Program-made: the position numbers and the translations under genes | The notes under the pieces: generated by a model | Told to the model about the DNA's origin: nothing | What the model saw: the letters and a program-made list of their open reading frames with translations, nothing else | Database searches by the model: none | Shown: one piece after another, positions 11,370-22,076 of the stretch | How positions within the stretch are numbered: the first letter of the stretch is position 1 | Layout: the number at the start of each line of letters is the position of its first letter | Source of the DNA: Eutreptiella sp. 'Long Island Sound 2002' | Taxonomy: Eukaryota; Euglenozoa; Euglenophyceae; Eutreptiales; Eutreptiaceae | DNA length: 64,000 bases | Direction: 5' to 3' | Assembly: GCA_964036045.1 (NCBI GenBank) | Contig: OZ038379.1 | Coordinates: forward strand, 72,508,719 to 72,572,718

Positions 11370-12460
11370 CTATTCCTCATCAGGGAATTTCACATCCACC
11401 CCTGCAGCCATGAGGGACTTGGCCATCCAGGCCAAGCGCCTCTTCCTGGAATTATTCCCCTCAGGGGTAGCGTTATTTCCTTGGGGGCGCTTCTGGGGGA
11501 CACCTGCGGCAGGAGCGGGTGTAGCAGCAGGAGTGGGTGTTGCAACGGGCGCTGATGAGCGCCTCTGGCGGTTAGGGGGTCCAGTTTTGCCACCCCCCTT
11601 GCCACCTCCTTTACCTTTATCCCCATTCGGGGGATTTCTGGCGGGCGTCTGGGTCTTCTGGCGCTCCGCCTCCTGACGCTTGAGTTTGTCACTCTCGCGT
11701 TTCTTGATGTGGCATTCGTCCTCGTAGTGACGACGTTTGCCACAGTAACCACAGGTGATGGTACACCTGAAATGGTTCTGATGAATCACCTGTTTCCCAT
11801 CTTTGGTGTGCTGCTGACGTTTCATCTGCAGCATACAGCCACTGCGGAGATCGCAGTCAGAGGCATGACAAGGTCCCCCCTTGTCATTGACAGGTCGGCA
11901 GTAGAACAGGGGGGGTGTGCCTGCATCAGGTTCAACCTCGTTCATGGCACGTAGGTTGCCCCCCCCTTTGCCACCTCCCTGGTTGGTGTTAGTGGAATTT
12001 TTATGCCCCTTCCGTTCGCCATGTTCGGGGGTAGGGGTACCACCTCCTCCCAAATGCTTCTTGAGGAATTTCTCCATGTGGGAGTCATTCTCTCTCTCAA
12101 GAGCTAGCTCAATCAAGAGATCCACCAGTGCATCGTACGAGTGGGTCCTGCTCTTCCTCTCAGAGGTGGAGCGGCAATCATCCCACGTACCCTGGGGGAT
12201 CTTACTCATGAGCCACAGCTGGGGCTCAGTGGCTCCGTAGGAGCCCACGTTCATCCTCGAAAATAAGTACTCCAAGTCGCACACATACTCAGAAATTCGC
12301 GCAGCGGATGGAAACTCCGGGAGCATAGGTAGCTCCTCGATCTGTGTGCGTACGCTGAGGTCAGTCTCATAGACTGGGAATGTTTTCTCTAACCTCAGGA
12401 GTACCTCTGCCCAGGTAGAACAGGTATCACAATCTGTTTGACCTGTTTTTGCAAAAATTT
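11370..12460 (-). CDS. Gag C-terminal half with CCHC zinc knuckle
   Basis: Nucleic-acid-binding part of a Gag-like protein. CGYCGKRRHYEDEC (codons 269-282 of the open frame starting at 12,557) fits C-x2-C-x4-H-x4-C exactly. A second Cys cluster (YCRPVNDKGGPCHASDCDL) lies about 50 residues before it. Upstream helical sequence (AEVLLRLEKTFPVYETDL, YVCDLEYLFSRMNVG) is capsid-like; a Lys/Gly/Pro-rich tail follows. The frame joins the upstream ORF through a shift in the A/T homopolymers near 12,445-12,475. It ends at TAG (11,370-11,372) followed by ggg ggc ggc, with the protease continuing in the same frame. Confidence 0.7.
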
Positions 12461-13561
12461 CTTTTTGCATGAGCGTTTTAGCAGTGAACATTTGGTGGCC
12501 ACATCCACATGGGATTGGCCAGTCAACAAAAGGAACTCTGCAAATTCTTCTGCCCATTCAGGCAGATTTTTGGGGTCGAACTCCGGCAGTTCCAGCTGGA
12601 TGTTCGCCTGGGCAATTGGTCTGCCCGTCTTCCCAGGCCCCGGAGTTAGGCCTGAAGGCGACACGCCGGCAAGAGGGGCCAGGGCTGACAGTCCTCTTCT
12701 CTCACTCTCTGTGACAGGCACGTCCTGTAGATCAGCCATAGGCACTGTCCTGGCACGGGGGTGAAAGGGGCTGGGGCACGTGACCTTAGGCAACAGCCTT
12801 GAGACCCTTGATCTCTTGAGATCTTCGGCCAGGGTACTCAGCCCTGGAGAGAGAGAGGGCAACTCAGGCTTGGGTAAGGGTTCTGCAATACCCAGCTTTG
12901 CCTTAATGGCCTCTGATAGGGCCGTCACATCTGGATCCTCTGATCCAGACAGAAGTTTGGCCAACAGCTCGGCCGTGTGATCCAGGGCTCCGTAGGATGG
13001 CCTTGGATGATGTTGTTCTTCGACTCGTGTTGGGCCCACTTCGGGAGCCCTTGGGGTTGGATAACATGGTCTTGGATACTCAGGTCTTGTTCGTCTTGGC
13101 AGGGATGCAGTGGACGGAGGACCCGAGTGCGCGTAGGACCCTAGGTCTGTACGTGGTATGGATCCATGTACAGCCAGTGGCTCCTCTCCATCTTCCCCAC
13201 GGATGGATTTGTAGTACTCCTGATGTAGGATGTACTCATCCATCTTCTGCTTCAGCTCCTCATACTCCTCAGGTCCTTCAATGGCAGTTGAGGATGAAGC
13301 TGGACAATTTGATCTTAATATTGAGGCAGCTACACGTCTGTGGAGGTGACTGTAGCTGTCTCCACCATGTGCTGCTAAGGCCTCGGTGGTAAGGACTTTA
13401 TTCTCTTCCGCCCTTCTGCGTTCTGGATCTCCTTGGGACCCAGATGTGCCACTGAGATGATGTGGAGCTCGGTGAGGTGGTTCACTCATTGGGTGGGCCA
13501 TGCTGCCCATTTGTACTTGGACAGTTCGGATAGGCCAGGTCCTGACGCTTGGCGTGGACAT
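12440..13561 (-). CDS. Gag-like N-terminal ORF
   Basis: ATG at 13,561 opens about 375 codons before coding passes to the next frame near 12,450. The first part is polar and Ser/Pro-rich (MSTPSVRTWPIRTVQ), with a short acidic helix (EEYEELKQKMDEYILHQEYY). The C-terminal part (LELPEFDPKNLPEWAEEFA) looks like the start of a retrotransposon capsid domain. The overlap with the next frame spans 12,395-12,557; tttttgcaaaaatttctttttg there could be a slip site or a mutation. Assignment as Gag rests on position and the downstream zinc knuckle. Confidence 0.6.
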
Positions 13562-14350
13562 GATGAACTTGTTGTTGAGCTTTTGTTCTGCACTTCTTCT
13601 CAGGGTCGGTTCAAAAGGTCACAAGGGACTGTCTCTGCTACCGGAAAGATGTCCTTGCTTTATGCCCTAGATATTTTGATGATGTCCTGCAGGTTTTGTA
13701 GTTGAAAACCCAAACCAAAGCAGCAAGTAGAGCAATAAGAGGATGTGGATCGAATCAATGATTGGTTTTGGAATCCAGTGTAACACAGAAGGGCTGCAGA
13801 TAGACAAAGCAGGTTTATGCACATAGATTCAGTCACAAATGGATAATACAAAAAGTTTCATATGAAAATTGGTCTGACTCTTGCCTCAGAGACTGCATTA
13901 GGCACTTCATGTGCACTCTTTTGGGTGAAATGGTGCAGGTTAGGACTGAGGTGCATAGATGTCAGGACCACACAGAAAATGACTTGGCCAAGCAACTGAA
14001 TTCAGAAACAGTTACAAAGTAGGACCACAATAAGTGGTAGAGACAATTGAGTATAGGGGTCTTGGGGTGGGAGACCACTAGGCTTAACCTCCAAGGCCAA
14101 CAAGCATGAAATGCCTGATTCCTTTTGGTATGTCCTCCATGAAGGAAGGTACCTCCGCTCAGTTGAGTGGTAGGGGTGAACTTCATGGGGGGGGCTAGGG
14201 TCACAACCCTAGTTACTTTGAGAAAGTGTACTTTAGGCAACAAAAGAGAGATAGAAACACTTCAGTTTGTCTTAGCATCAACAAAAGGGTTTTAAGGGGG
14301 GCTTGGCCTGGATCAAGCCCTCCAAGAAAGACATGGCAGTGACTTTTTCT
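13562..14350. other. Possible LTR/leader of the minus-strand retroelement, non-coding
   Basis: Roughly 790 bp of AT-richer DNA without a long ORF on either strand, lying just 5' of the Gag start. It could hold an LTR, promoter and primer site. I found no second copy in the window to define LTR ends, because the other side of the element is outside. Confidence 0.35.
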
Positions 14351-14359
14351 TACTAGCCG

Positions 14360-14712
14360 CGGCCGCCATCTTGTACACGCCCCTCTCTGATGACGGAACC
14401 GCTTGCGCTTGCACTGCCACCTTTGAGGCCACTTGTTCTTGGTACATGCAGGCCATATCCTTCACGGTGCATCCCGGTCCCAGCGCCGCGCTCCACATCT
14501 CCACAGCGCCGTCTACCAGGCTACTTTTCCGCAATGCCGTTCTCGTAAGACCTCCGAACTCGCTTTCCCCCAGGCATCCCACCGGATGCTCAAGTACTCT
14601 TCCTTCTCTGGTACATGGCGCACTCGGTATTGCGGAGCCACCTCGTCCTGCTGACGTAGCTGACGCACCACAAACTCTTCCGTCACTCCTGTTGTGGTTG
14701 GCATTGGCAAGG
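14360..14712 (-). pseudogene. Unidentified minus-strand coding fragment
   Basis: Two overlapping minus frames read as one protein with a shift near 14,525. The first gives EFVVRQLRQQDEVAPQYRV and EYLSIRWDAWGKASSEVLRE; the second continues VDGAVEMWSAALGPG and VKDMACMYQEQVASKVAVQ, ending at a stop near 14,354. The sequence is protein-like on both sides of the shift. It abuts the leader of the retroelement on its left and the duplicated block on its right. Family not recognised. Confidence 0.4.
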
Positions 14713-15198
14713 TTGTCCCAGTCCGAAGATGGTGATCGTTGTCATCAACTGCTTGGTGCTTCTGACGAGTCCCTCCCGCTCTGAGCGATAGGGCCTAAGG
14801 ACAAAGCAGTTCACAACTACTCACAGACTACAGCAGAGTTCCTGAGATGCATACTCATGTCCGGCGAGAAGAGGCATCAGCAAGCAACCATTTTGGATGG
14901 GTCAGGCCTACGGCTCGGCCACCCCTATCCCCTGTCAGCGACCAGACGGGTTGGCATTGGCAAGGTTGTGAAAGTCCGAAGCTCATTACTGTGTTCCAAC
15001 CCACCCAGATTTTTTGCAAACCCCAAACCAACAAATGCAATTGGACATTCACCCACCGGACTACCACAAGCAAAATGCCTCACCTAAGGCAAAATGCCTT
15101 GACCAGACGCCGACCCAAAATCCTCCACAATGGCCTACCCTACCTGGAAGTCACCCAGCGTAAAATTCTCACAGACCCCGCCTAGGGTAGGACACACA

Positions 15199-15498
15199 CT
15201 AAAAAAGCTCTGGCCCCGTGGCAGCACACATACTGGGCACTCTCCTCCTTTTACCATGGTCTGGTTGGTGGCTGCATGAGGGCGATCTGGAGCGGTGTCG
15301 CTTCCCTGCTCCCTTTGGTGGCGCCTCCTCCACCTTCAGCTTTTCCTTCTTTCGATTATGCTGCTTCCCCTGGACATGCCACCTCCATGACGTGGGGTTC
15401 TCGGAGACCTCCACGTCGCAGAGGCAGCAGTGGGGATAGTTTGGGTCTTTTTGAAAATTTTTGTAGTCTGGACACGATGCGGTTATCAGGCTTGCCAT
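15199..15498 (-). CDS. Small matrin/U1-type C2H2 zinc-finger protein, copy 1
   Basis: 99-residue ORF from the ATG at 15,498, in context caataATGG. CCLCDVEVSENPTSWRWH followed by VQGKQH gives C-x2-C-x13-H-x5-H, the matrin/U1-type spacing, with the GKQHN typical of that class. The C-terminus is basic and SR-like (KRHRSRSPSCS, HGKRRRVP), suggesting RNA binding and nuclear localisation. I chose MASLITAS as start because sequence upstream of it differs in frame between the two copies, while everything after it is preserved. Part of the region recurs near 28,440-28,550 without the finger. Confidence 0.55.
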   Translation of the reverse strand: MASLITASCPDYKNFQKDPNYPHCCLCDVEVSENPTSWRWHVQGKQHNRKKEKLKVEEAPPKGAGKRHRSRSPSCSHQPDHGKRRRVPSMCAATGPELF

Positions 15499-15682
15499 TA
15501 TTGAGAGAAAATACAAACCTCTAACCAGACAAACACCAAGACGAGGGCAGAAAATCCCAAAGGGCATGATATGACAGGTAAGAATAGATGAACCGATGTT
15601 GAACACTCTCTCCACACCGCAACTCAGCAGCACATCTACCTCATGGGGCTTGCTTGTGGGGCTCATGTGCAACCATTGGTAA

Positions 15683-15835
15683 CATTCCCAGAAGTACTTC
15701 GTCCTTTAAAGCGTGAAAATGACATAGGTTGGGATGCACGGCAACCTATGTCGACCGAGGGGGGGGGGGGCACATGCACCAGCCTCATAAAAGAATTACA
15801 GAGCACACACCAATATATTGGTTCTGTAGGTGCAT
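15683..15835 (+). pseudogene. Internally deleted copy of the 23.9-25.6 kb transposon gene, copy 1
   Basis: Plus-strand sequence encodes VPEVLRPLKRENDIGWDAR, matching VPEVLRLFKHENDIGWDAR of the gene at 23,858-25,568. It jumps after a G-run directly to HMHQPHKRITEHTPIYWF, matching MHQPHKRITERTPTYWF near the other gene's 3' end. The roughly 520 bp that separate these motifs there are missing here, as expected for a deletion derivative. Confidence 0.7.
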
Positions 15836-16110
15836 GATCTCCTTTGTGGCCAGATTGGGGAACTGTGACCCCCCCTCAGGGCCAGCAGCACCGGCCTTCT
15901 TCAGCTTCTTGGCATTGCGGGAAAGGGGGCATCCAAATTGAGCCAGGAAATCGAGGCTGACGCGGTGGAAGTGCAGACTGTCTTAAAAGCCCGTCTTTGC
16001 CAACTCGATGAAGTTGCTGGCAGTCAAGGGCATCCAGTCCAGGAAGATTTCCACCGTGAAGGATCCGGCAGAAGTCTCAAAGGCTGCCGTAGGATTGGAA
16101 GGGGGCGGCA
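15825..16110 (-). pseudogene. Cyclophilin-like (peptidyl-prolyl isomerase) fragment, copy 1
   Basis: Minus-strand translation gives FTVEIFLDWMPLTASNFIEL, AKTGF, stop, then DSLHFHRVSLDFLAQFGCP and AGAAGPEGG. This is the core of a cyclophilin: the ..EIF.D..P.T..NF..L...G.Y....FHRV...F..Q.G.P block that forms part of the active site. A TAA stands where cyclophilins have Tyr after GF. Copy 1 also has one extra G after GPEGG, breaking frame. The fragment ends at the deleted transposon piece at 15,825-15,835. The family is clear from the motif; the gene is broken. Confidence 0.75.
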
Positions 16111-17979
16111 GTGCATCATTAATCGCAGGGGAAAAAGACTAGGCAGATAAAATGACGCCACGGGGTCAGACTATCTGCTGCAAAGAGTCTGTGTTCCTCG
16201 GACCAAGGCGTCAGTTCTGCCCATTAAGCGCAGTCTTTGTGCTGCAAACTGTGGAGACTTGGTGCCCGAGGCTTTAACGAATTCACCACAATCAAACAGG
16301 CTGCAGCTGCCGCTCAGCCCTGTGCATCGGCGCCTGGTGTAAATAGCCCCCCCCCCCCTTGCGCAAGCATGCTGAAAGTTGGCAAAACAACGGTAGCACG
16401 GGCTATGTGCTTAGACAAGGCAGTGCTTGCGCGCGACGCGCGGTACCAAAAGAATGTATGTCATCGGACACCTGCCCATACCTCACCCTAATCACAATTG
16501 TCACAACAGGAGACTACAACACAATGTGCAGGCAGGTTTCAGCGAGTTCTGGAGGTCCTCACTGCCCATCAGGGCCATCAGGAGCTTAGGAAGAGAAGCC
16601 CTTTCCCACCTTGGGCGTCATCTTGAACAGTTGCACATGCTTCCCCTTATGGGGCAGCCTTTGGGGCAGGCTTGGCTTCGGGTTTTGGAATGGGTTTAGG
16701 CTTCCTATTCCTTGGGACAAAGCTGTCATCAACGATATCTTTGGTGAAGTAAACCTTGGTATGAGCAGGAGGAACTACCACAAGCATGATCAAGCCCACC
16801 TTTCTCTCTACAAGCAAACCACAATCGCATAATGTCACATTTCTGACCATAAAAACCGTGGTCAGAAAATTCAATCAAAACGACGGTAACACGGGCTCAT
16901 GTGCTTAGACAAGGCAGTGCTTGCGCAAGGGGGGGGGGGTATCCGCGTATGCTACAGAGTGGACAGCCAAATTTCCGATGAAAAAGAGTTCTGCCACTCC
17001 GCATTTTCAACGGACACGGAAAGTGGACGTTGAGGGTTGGAGTGAATTTTCGGGATCCTTTTAGGAAGGTTCGCTGCTGGGCCGAAACTGATAGTTCTAA
17101 CGTTGATCCAAAAAAAATATCATTTAAATGTAATTGTCTTTCCCCTGCTCGTTGTAGGTACCTGGAACATGGCGCGCAGTTTCGTGTTGGGCCGATCATG
17201 GGGCGGGTATAATGGCCATTCAAATGAAGATGGCCGCAAACCGGCCAAAAATGTATGACAAAAGTGAGTGAATGTGGTAGAACATTTGAACAAAGGAAAT
17301 GGCTTAACTGGTTTTGTGGCTGGGTTATGTTCCCCCTCCCAGAGTCCGACCAAGCCGGGGTGGGGGGACGAAATCACAACATGTCATGTGGTGATGACGG
17401 GAGGCTGCGCCCTGTGCATTGCATGCTGTCTGCAGTTACCTGCGCCACCGCACACTCCCCCTGGCCCTTAGATGCAGCTCCTTGTCGGTCTCCTTCAGAA
17501 AGGGATGCCCAATAAAACGGGTATTGGTACTTCCCAGTGCCATATGTCTATTCCGGACAAGAAATATTTGTATAGCCCGAGTCAGGCTCATGAGTGCCTG
17601 TTCCATGATGATTCAAAACAGACACGAAACTTTTTCGATGTGTCTGCATCTACAGTGCACCAGCTGCATTGCTGTTATTGCTTTCGTTCTGGGTAGTGTT
17701 GAATTTACGCTGTAAATGCCAAATGCGTTTGCATTCATTTGCAATTGTTGTCAGCAGGGGGCACAGGGTCAAGCAAAACTGGTGAGTCCCTGCAAATTCA
17801 TGCATGCTATGCAATACCAATGAGGTAATTTGGGAATCTTTACCCACACACGACCCACCAAGGCAGCAGTGCAGTGCAGCGCAGCGCAGCACAGTGCAGT
17901 TTCCGGTAACATTCTGCTTCGTGTTCCAGGTATGCTTGACAAAAGTTGATGGTCCCCCATTGACGCTCCCCCAACTCCC
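16111..17979. other. Mostly non-coding part of duplicated block, copy 1
   Basis: Contains C- and G-runs (16,349-16,359; 16,928-16,938), a minus-strand open stretch 16,647-16,874 ending in a Lys/Pro-rich tail (KPKPIPKPEAKPAPKAAP) that is also open in copy 2, and no recognised gene. The matching part of copy 2 (19,888-21,757) is the same. Confidence 0.5.
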
Positions 17980-18235
17980 AATCAGACCAATATTGGCGAA
18001 CGTTGTCCCCGTATTCCGTCATACTGGGTCTCAGTTAGCCACAGAGGATCAGACGAAGCCCGTGCGCAGAATCCGCGCCTTCTCCACCTATGCCCTGACG
18101 AAACTTGATTACATCACGCATGGCGCCATCCTTCCAGCACCCTCTCTGACGAACCTGCAGGTGATCACCAATCAACATTTCCGATGTGTGTATCGTCTCC
18201 CGAAATGGGCTCCCTCGGACTCCCAAATGGACTCC
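17980..18235 (+). pseudogene. LINE RT thumb-like remnant, copy 1
   Basis: The plus frame encodes PVRRIRAFSTYALTKLDYIT, then PSLTNLQVITNQHFRCVYRL and PKWAPS. The pattern R...F....L.KL.Y...........L..LQ.......R....LP.W is that of the region after the catalytic motifs in LINE RTs, where chains of this kind precede the C-terminus. It is too short to assign a clade and is unlike LINE-A or LINE-B. Confidence 0.4.
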
Positions 18236-18298
18236 CCCAAGTGCAACCAAACTGCAATTCAAAGGAACAACCCAGCATGCAAACACAACAAGCATTAG

Positions 18299-18362
18299 GG
18301 GGCGTTTTCGCACAGCGCTCGCACAGCGCGGGCACAGCGCGCGCACAGTGCGCGCACAGCGC
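18299..18362. repeat. GCGCACAG minisatellite, copy 1
   Basis: Five to six imperfect units of 10-12 bp with core cgcacagcg. The copy-2 equivalent is at 22,077-22,141, and a related cluster follows at 22,368-22,416. Confidence 0.8.
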
Positions 18363-18975
18363 CAACTATTACGGTGATTATCCAGGTAACAGCCCCGAAA
18401 ACCACTTACGTACGGAATCATGCACAACTAATTGAAATCTCGAAAATTCAAAATCTGATGCTTGCCATGGGTCCCAGGAACCTAAATTCTGCTCCCTCTA
18501 GCCCTGTCCACTGCAGCAGCGATTCAATGACGTCTTTTCAATCTTCTCCCTCCCGCTCCGAGCGATAGGGCCTAAGGACAAAGCAGTTAACAACTACTCA
18601 CAGACTACAGCAGAGTTCCTGAGATGCATACTCATGTCCGGCGAGAAGAGGCATCAGCAAGCAACCATTTTTGATGGGTCAGGCCTACGGCTCGGCCACC
18701 CCTATCCCCTGTCAGCGACCAGACGGGTTGGCATTGGCAAGGTTGTGGAAGTCCGAAGGTCATTACTGTGTGCCAACCCCCCCAGATTTTTTGCAAACCC
18801 CAAACCAACCAATGCAATTGGACATTCACCCACCGGACTACCACAAGCAAAATGCCTCACCAAAGGCAAAATCCCTTGACCAGACGATGACCCAAAATCC
18901 TCCACAATGGCTTACCCTACCTGGAAGTCACCCAGCGTAAAATTCTCACAGACTCAGCCTAGGGTAGGACACACA

Positions 18976-19275
18976 CTAAAAAAGCTCTGGCCCTGTGGCA
19001 GCACACATACTGGGCACTCTCCTCCTTTTACCATGGTCTGGTTGGTGGCTGCATGAGGGCGATCTGGAGCGGTGTCGCTTTCCTGCTCCCTTTGGTGGCG
19101 CCTCCTCCACCTTCAGCTTTTCTTTCTTTCGATTATGCTGCTTCCCCTGGACATGCCACCTCCACGACGTGGGGTTCTCGGAGACCTCCACGTCACAGAG
19201 GCAGCAGTGGGGATAGTTTGGGTCTTTTTTAAAATATTTGTAGTGTAGACACGATGCGGTTATCAGGCTTGCCAT
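18976..19275 (-). CDS. Small matrin/U1-type C2H2 zinc-finger protein, copy 2
   Basis: Second copy of the 99-residue ORF. The finger and SR-like tail are identical to copy 1; changes fall before the finger (SCLHYKYFKK instead of SCPDYKNFQK). The frame is kept despite duplication and drift elsewhere in the block, which hints at recent function or recent duplication. Confidence 0.55.
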   Translation of the reverse strand: MASLITASCLHYKYFKKDPNYPHCCLCDVEVSENPTSWRWHVQGKQHNRKKEKLKVEEAPPKGAGKRHRSRSPSCSHQPDHGKRRRVPSMCAATGPELF

Positions 19276-19459
19276 TTTTGAGAGAAAATACAAACCTCTA
19301 ACCAGACAAACACCAAGACGAGGGCAGAAACATCCCAACGGGCATGATATGACGGGGCAGAAAAGATGAACCGATGTTGAACACTCTCTCCACACCGCAA
19401 CTCAGCAGCACATCTACCTCATGGGGCTTGCTTGTGGGGCTCATGTGCAACCATTGGTA

Positions 19460-19612
19460 ACATTTCCAGAAGTACTTCGTCCTTTAAAGCGTGAAAATGA
19501 CATAGGTTGGGATGCACGGCAACCTATGTCGACCGAGGGGGGGGGGGCACATGCACCAGCCTCATAAAGGAATTACAGAGCACACACCAATATATTGGTT
19601 CTGTAGGTGCAT
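19460..19612 (+). pseudogene. Internally deleted transposon-gene copy, copy 2
   Basis: Duplicate of 15,683-15,835 carried by the tandem duplication, with the same deletion junction and a slightly shorter G-run. Confidence 0.7.
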
Positions 19613-19887
19613 GATCTCCTTTGTGGCCAGATTGAGGAACTGTGAGCCCCCCTCAGGGCCAGCAGTACCGGCCTTCTTCAGCTTCTTGGCATTGCGGGAA
19701 AGGGGGCATCCAAATTGAGCCAGGAAATCGAGGCTGACGCGGTGGAAGTGCAGACTGTCTTAAAAGCCCGTCTTTGCCAACTCGATGAAGTTGCTGGCAG
19801 TCAAGGGCATCCAGTCCAGGAAGATTTCCACCGTGAAGGATCCGGCAGAAGTCTCAAAGGCTGCCGTAGGATTGGAAGGGGGCGGCA
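19602..19887 (-). pseudogene. Cyclophilin-like fragment, copy 2
   Basis: Same fragment in the second block, with the same TAA. Here the run after GPEGG is in frame, reading SQFLNLATKEI as in cyclophilins before the transposon junction. The shared stop shows that the gene was broken before the tandem duplication. Confidence 0.75.
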
Positions 19888-21757
19888 GTGCATTATCCAT
19901 CGCAGAGGAAAAAGACTAGGCAGATGAAATGACGCCACGGGGTCATACTATCTGCTGCAAGGGGTCTGTGTTCCTCGGACCAAGGCGTCAGTTCTGCCCA
20001 TTAAGCGCAGTCTTTGTGCTGCAAACTGTGGAGACTTGGTGCCCGAGGCTTTAACGAATTCACCACAATCAAACAGGCTGCAGCTGCCGCTCAGCCCTGT
20101 GCATCAGCGCCTGGTGTAAATAGCCCCCCCCCCCCCCTTGCGCAAGCATGCTGAAAGTCGGCAAAACAACGGTAGCACGGGCTATGTGCTTAGACAAGGC
20201 AGTGCTTGCGCGCGACGCGCGGTACCAAAAGAACGTATGTCATCAGAGACCTGCCCATACCTCACCCTAATCACAATTGTCACAACAGGAGACTACAACA
20301 CAATGTGCAGGCAGGTTTCAGCGAGTTCTGGAGGTCCTCACTGCCCATCAGGGCCATCAGGAGCTGTGGAAGAGAAGCCCTTTCCCACCTTGGGCGTCAT
20401 CTTGAACAGTTGCACATGCTTCCCCTTATGGGGCAGCCTTTGGGGCAGGCTTGGCTTCGGGTTTTGGAATGGGTTTGGGCTTCCTATTCCTTGGGACAAA
20501 ACTGTCATCAACAATATCTTTGGTGAAGTAAAGCTTGGTATGAGCAGGAGGAACTACCACAAGCATGATCAAGCCCACCTTTCCATCTACAAGCAAATCA
20601 CAATCGCATAATGTCACATTCCTGACCATAAAAACCGTGGTCAGATAATTCAATCAAAACGACGGTAACACGGGCTCATGTGCTTAGACAAGGCAGTGCT
20701 TGCGCAAGGGGGGGGGGTATCCGCGTATGCTACAGAGTGGACCGCCAAATTTCAGAAGAAAAAGAGTTCTGCCACTCCGCATTTTCAACAGACACCCAAA
20801 GTGGACGTTGAGGGTTGGAGTGAATTTTCGGGATCCTTTTAGGAAGGATCGCTGCTGGGCTGAAACTGATAGTTCTAAGGTTGATCCAAAAAAAATATCA
20901 TTTCAATGTAATTGTCTTTCCCCTGCTCGTTGTAGGTACCTGGAACATGGCGCGCAGTTTCGTGTTGGGCCGATCATGGGGCGGGTATAATGGCCATTCA
21001 AATGAAGATGGCCGCAAACCGGCCAAAAATGTATGACAAAAGTGAGTGAATGAGGTAAAACATTTGAACAAAGGAAATGGCTTAATTGCTTTTGTGGCTG
21101 GGTTATGTTCCCCCTCCCAGAGTCCGACCAAGCCGGAGTGGGGGGACGAAATCACAACATGTCATGTGGTGATGACGGGAGGCTGCGCCCTCTGCATTGC
21201 ATGCTGTCTGCAGTTACCTGCGCCACCGCACACTCCCCCCGGCCCTTAGATGCAGCTCCTGGTCGGTCTCCTCCAGAAAGGGATGCCCAAAGAAACGGGT
21301 ATTGGTACTTCCCAGTGCCATATGTCTATTCGGGACAAGAAATATTTGTATAGCCCGAGTCAGGCTCATGAGTGCCTGTTCCATGATGATTCAAAACAGA
21401 CACGAAACTTTTTCGATGTGTCTGCATCTACAGTGCACCAGCTGCATTGCTGTCATTCCTTTTGTTCTGGGTAGTGTTGAATTTACGCTGTAAATGCCAA
21501 ATGCGTTTGCATTCATTTGCAATTGTTGTCAGCAGGGGGCACAGGGTCAAGCAAAACTGGTGAGTCCCTGCAAATTCATGCATGCTATGCAATACCGATG
21601 AGGTAATTTGGGAATCTTTACCCACACACGACCCACCAAGGCAGCAGTGCAGTGCAGCGCAGCGCAGCACAGTGCAGTTTCCGGTCACATTCTGCTTCGT
21701 GTTCCAGCTATGCTTGACAAAAATTGATGGTCCTCCATTGACGCTCCCCCAACTCCC

Positions 21758-22013
21758 AATCAGACCAATATTGGCGAACGTTGTCCCCGTATTCCGTCAT
21801 ACTGGGTCTCAGTTAGCCACAGAGGATCAGACGAAGCCCGTGCGCAGGATCCGCGCCTTCTCCACCTATGCCCTGACGAAACTTGATTACATCACACATG
21901 GCGCCATCCTTCCAGCACCCTCCTTGACAAATTTGCAGGTGATCACCAATCGACATTTCCGATGTGTGTATCGGCTCCCGAAATGGGCTCCCTCGGACTC
22001 CCAAATGGACTCC
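21758..22013 (+). pseudogene. LINE RT thumb-like remnant, copy 2
   Basis: Copy of 17,980-18,235 in the second block with nearly identical translation. Confidence 0.4.
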
Positions 22014-22076
22014 CCACAAGTGCAACCAAACTGCAATTCAAGAGAACAACCCAGCATGCAAACACAACAAGCATTA

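Larger units (their letters stand above)
10604..14350 (-). mobile_element. Minus-strand Gag-protease-DAM retroelement, interrupted by LINE-A
   Basis: Read from right to left, a leader or possible LTR (about 14,350-13,562) precedes a long Gag-like ORF, a zinc knuckle, an in-frame TAG, an aspartyl protease and a DAM-like domain. The coding sequence is cut at 10,604 by the LINE-A 3' tail, so any RT, RNase H and integrase or recombinase must lie left of the window. The right border is uncertain; I see no clear TG...CA terminal pair or convincing primer site. The zinc knuckle and retropepsin make it an LTR-type or related retroelement. Confidence 0.7.
14769..18546. repeat. Tandem duplication, copy 1 (about 3.78 kb)
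   Basis: Direct duplication with offset 3,777-3,778 bp, verified at many points: 14,855/18,632, 15,218/18,995, 15,938/19,715, 17,804/21,582. The boundary lies at a ccctcccgctc(c/t)gagcgatagggcc motif, which also occurs at the edges of the 370-bp repeats at 27.5-28.3 kb, so the duplication may have arisen by recombination between such repeats. Confidence 0.92.

Noticed and set aside
15938-16150. Plus-strand 70-aa ORF present in both duplicate blocks
   Set aside because: It is antisense to the cyclophilin fragment, which explains its conservation.
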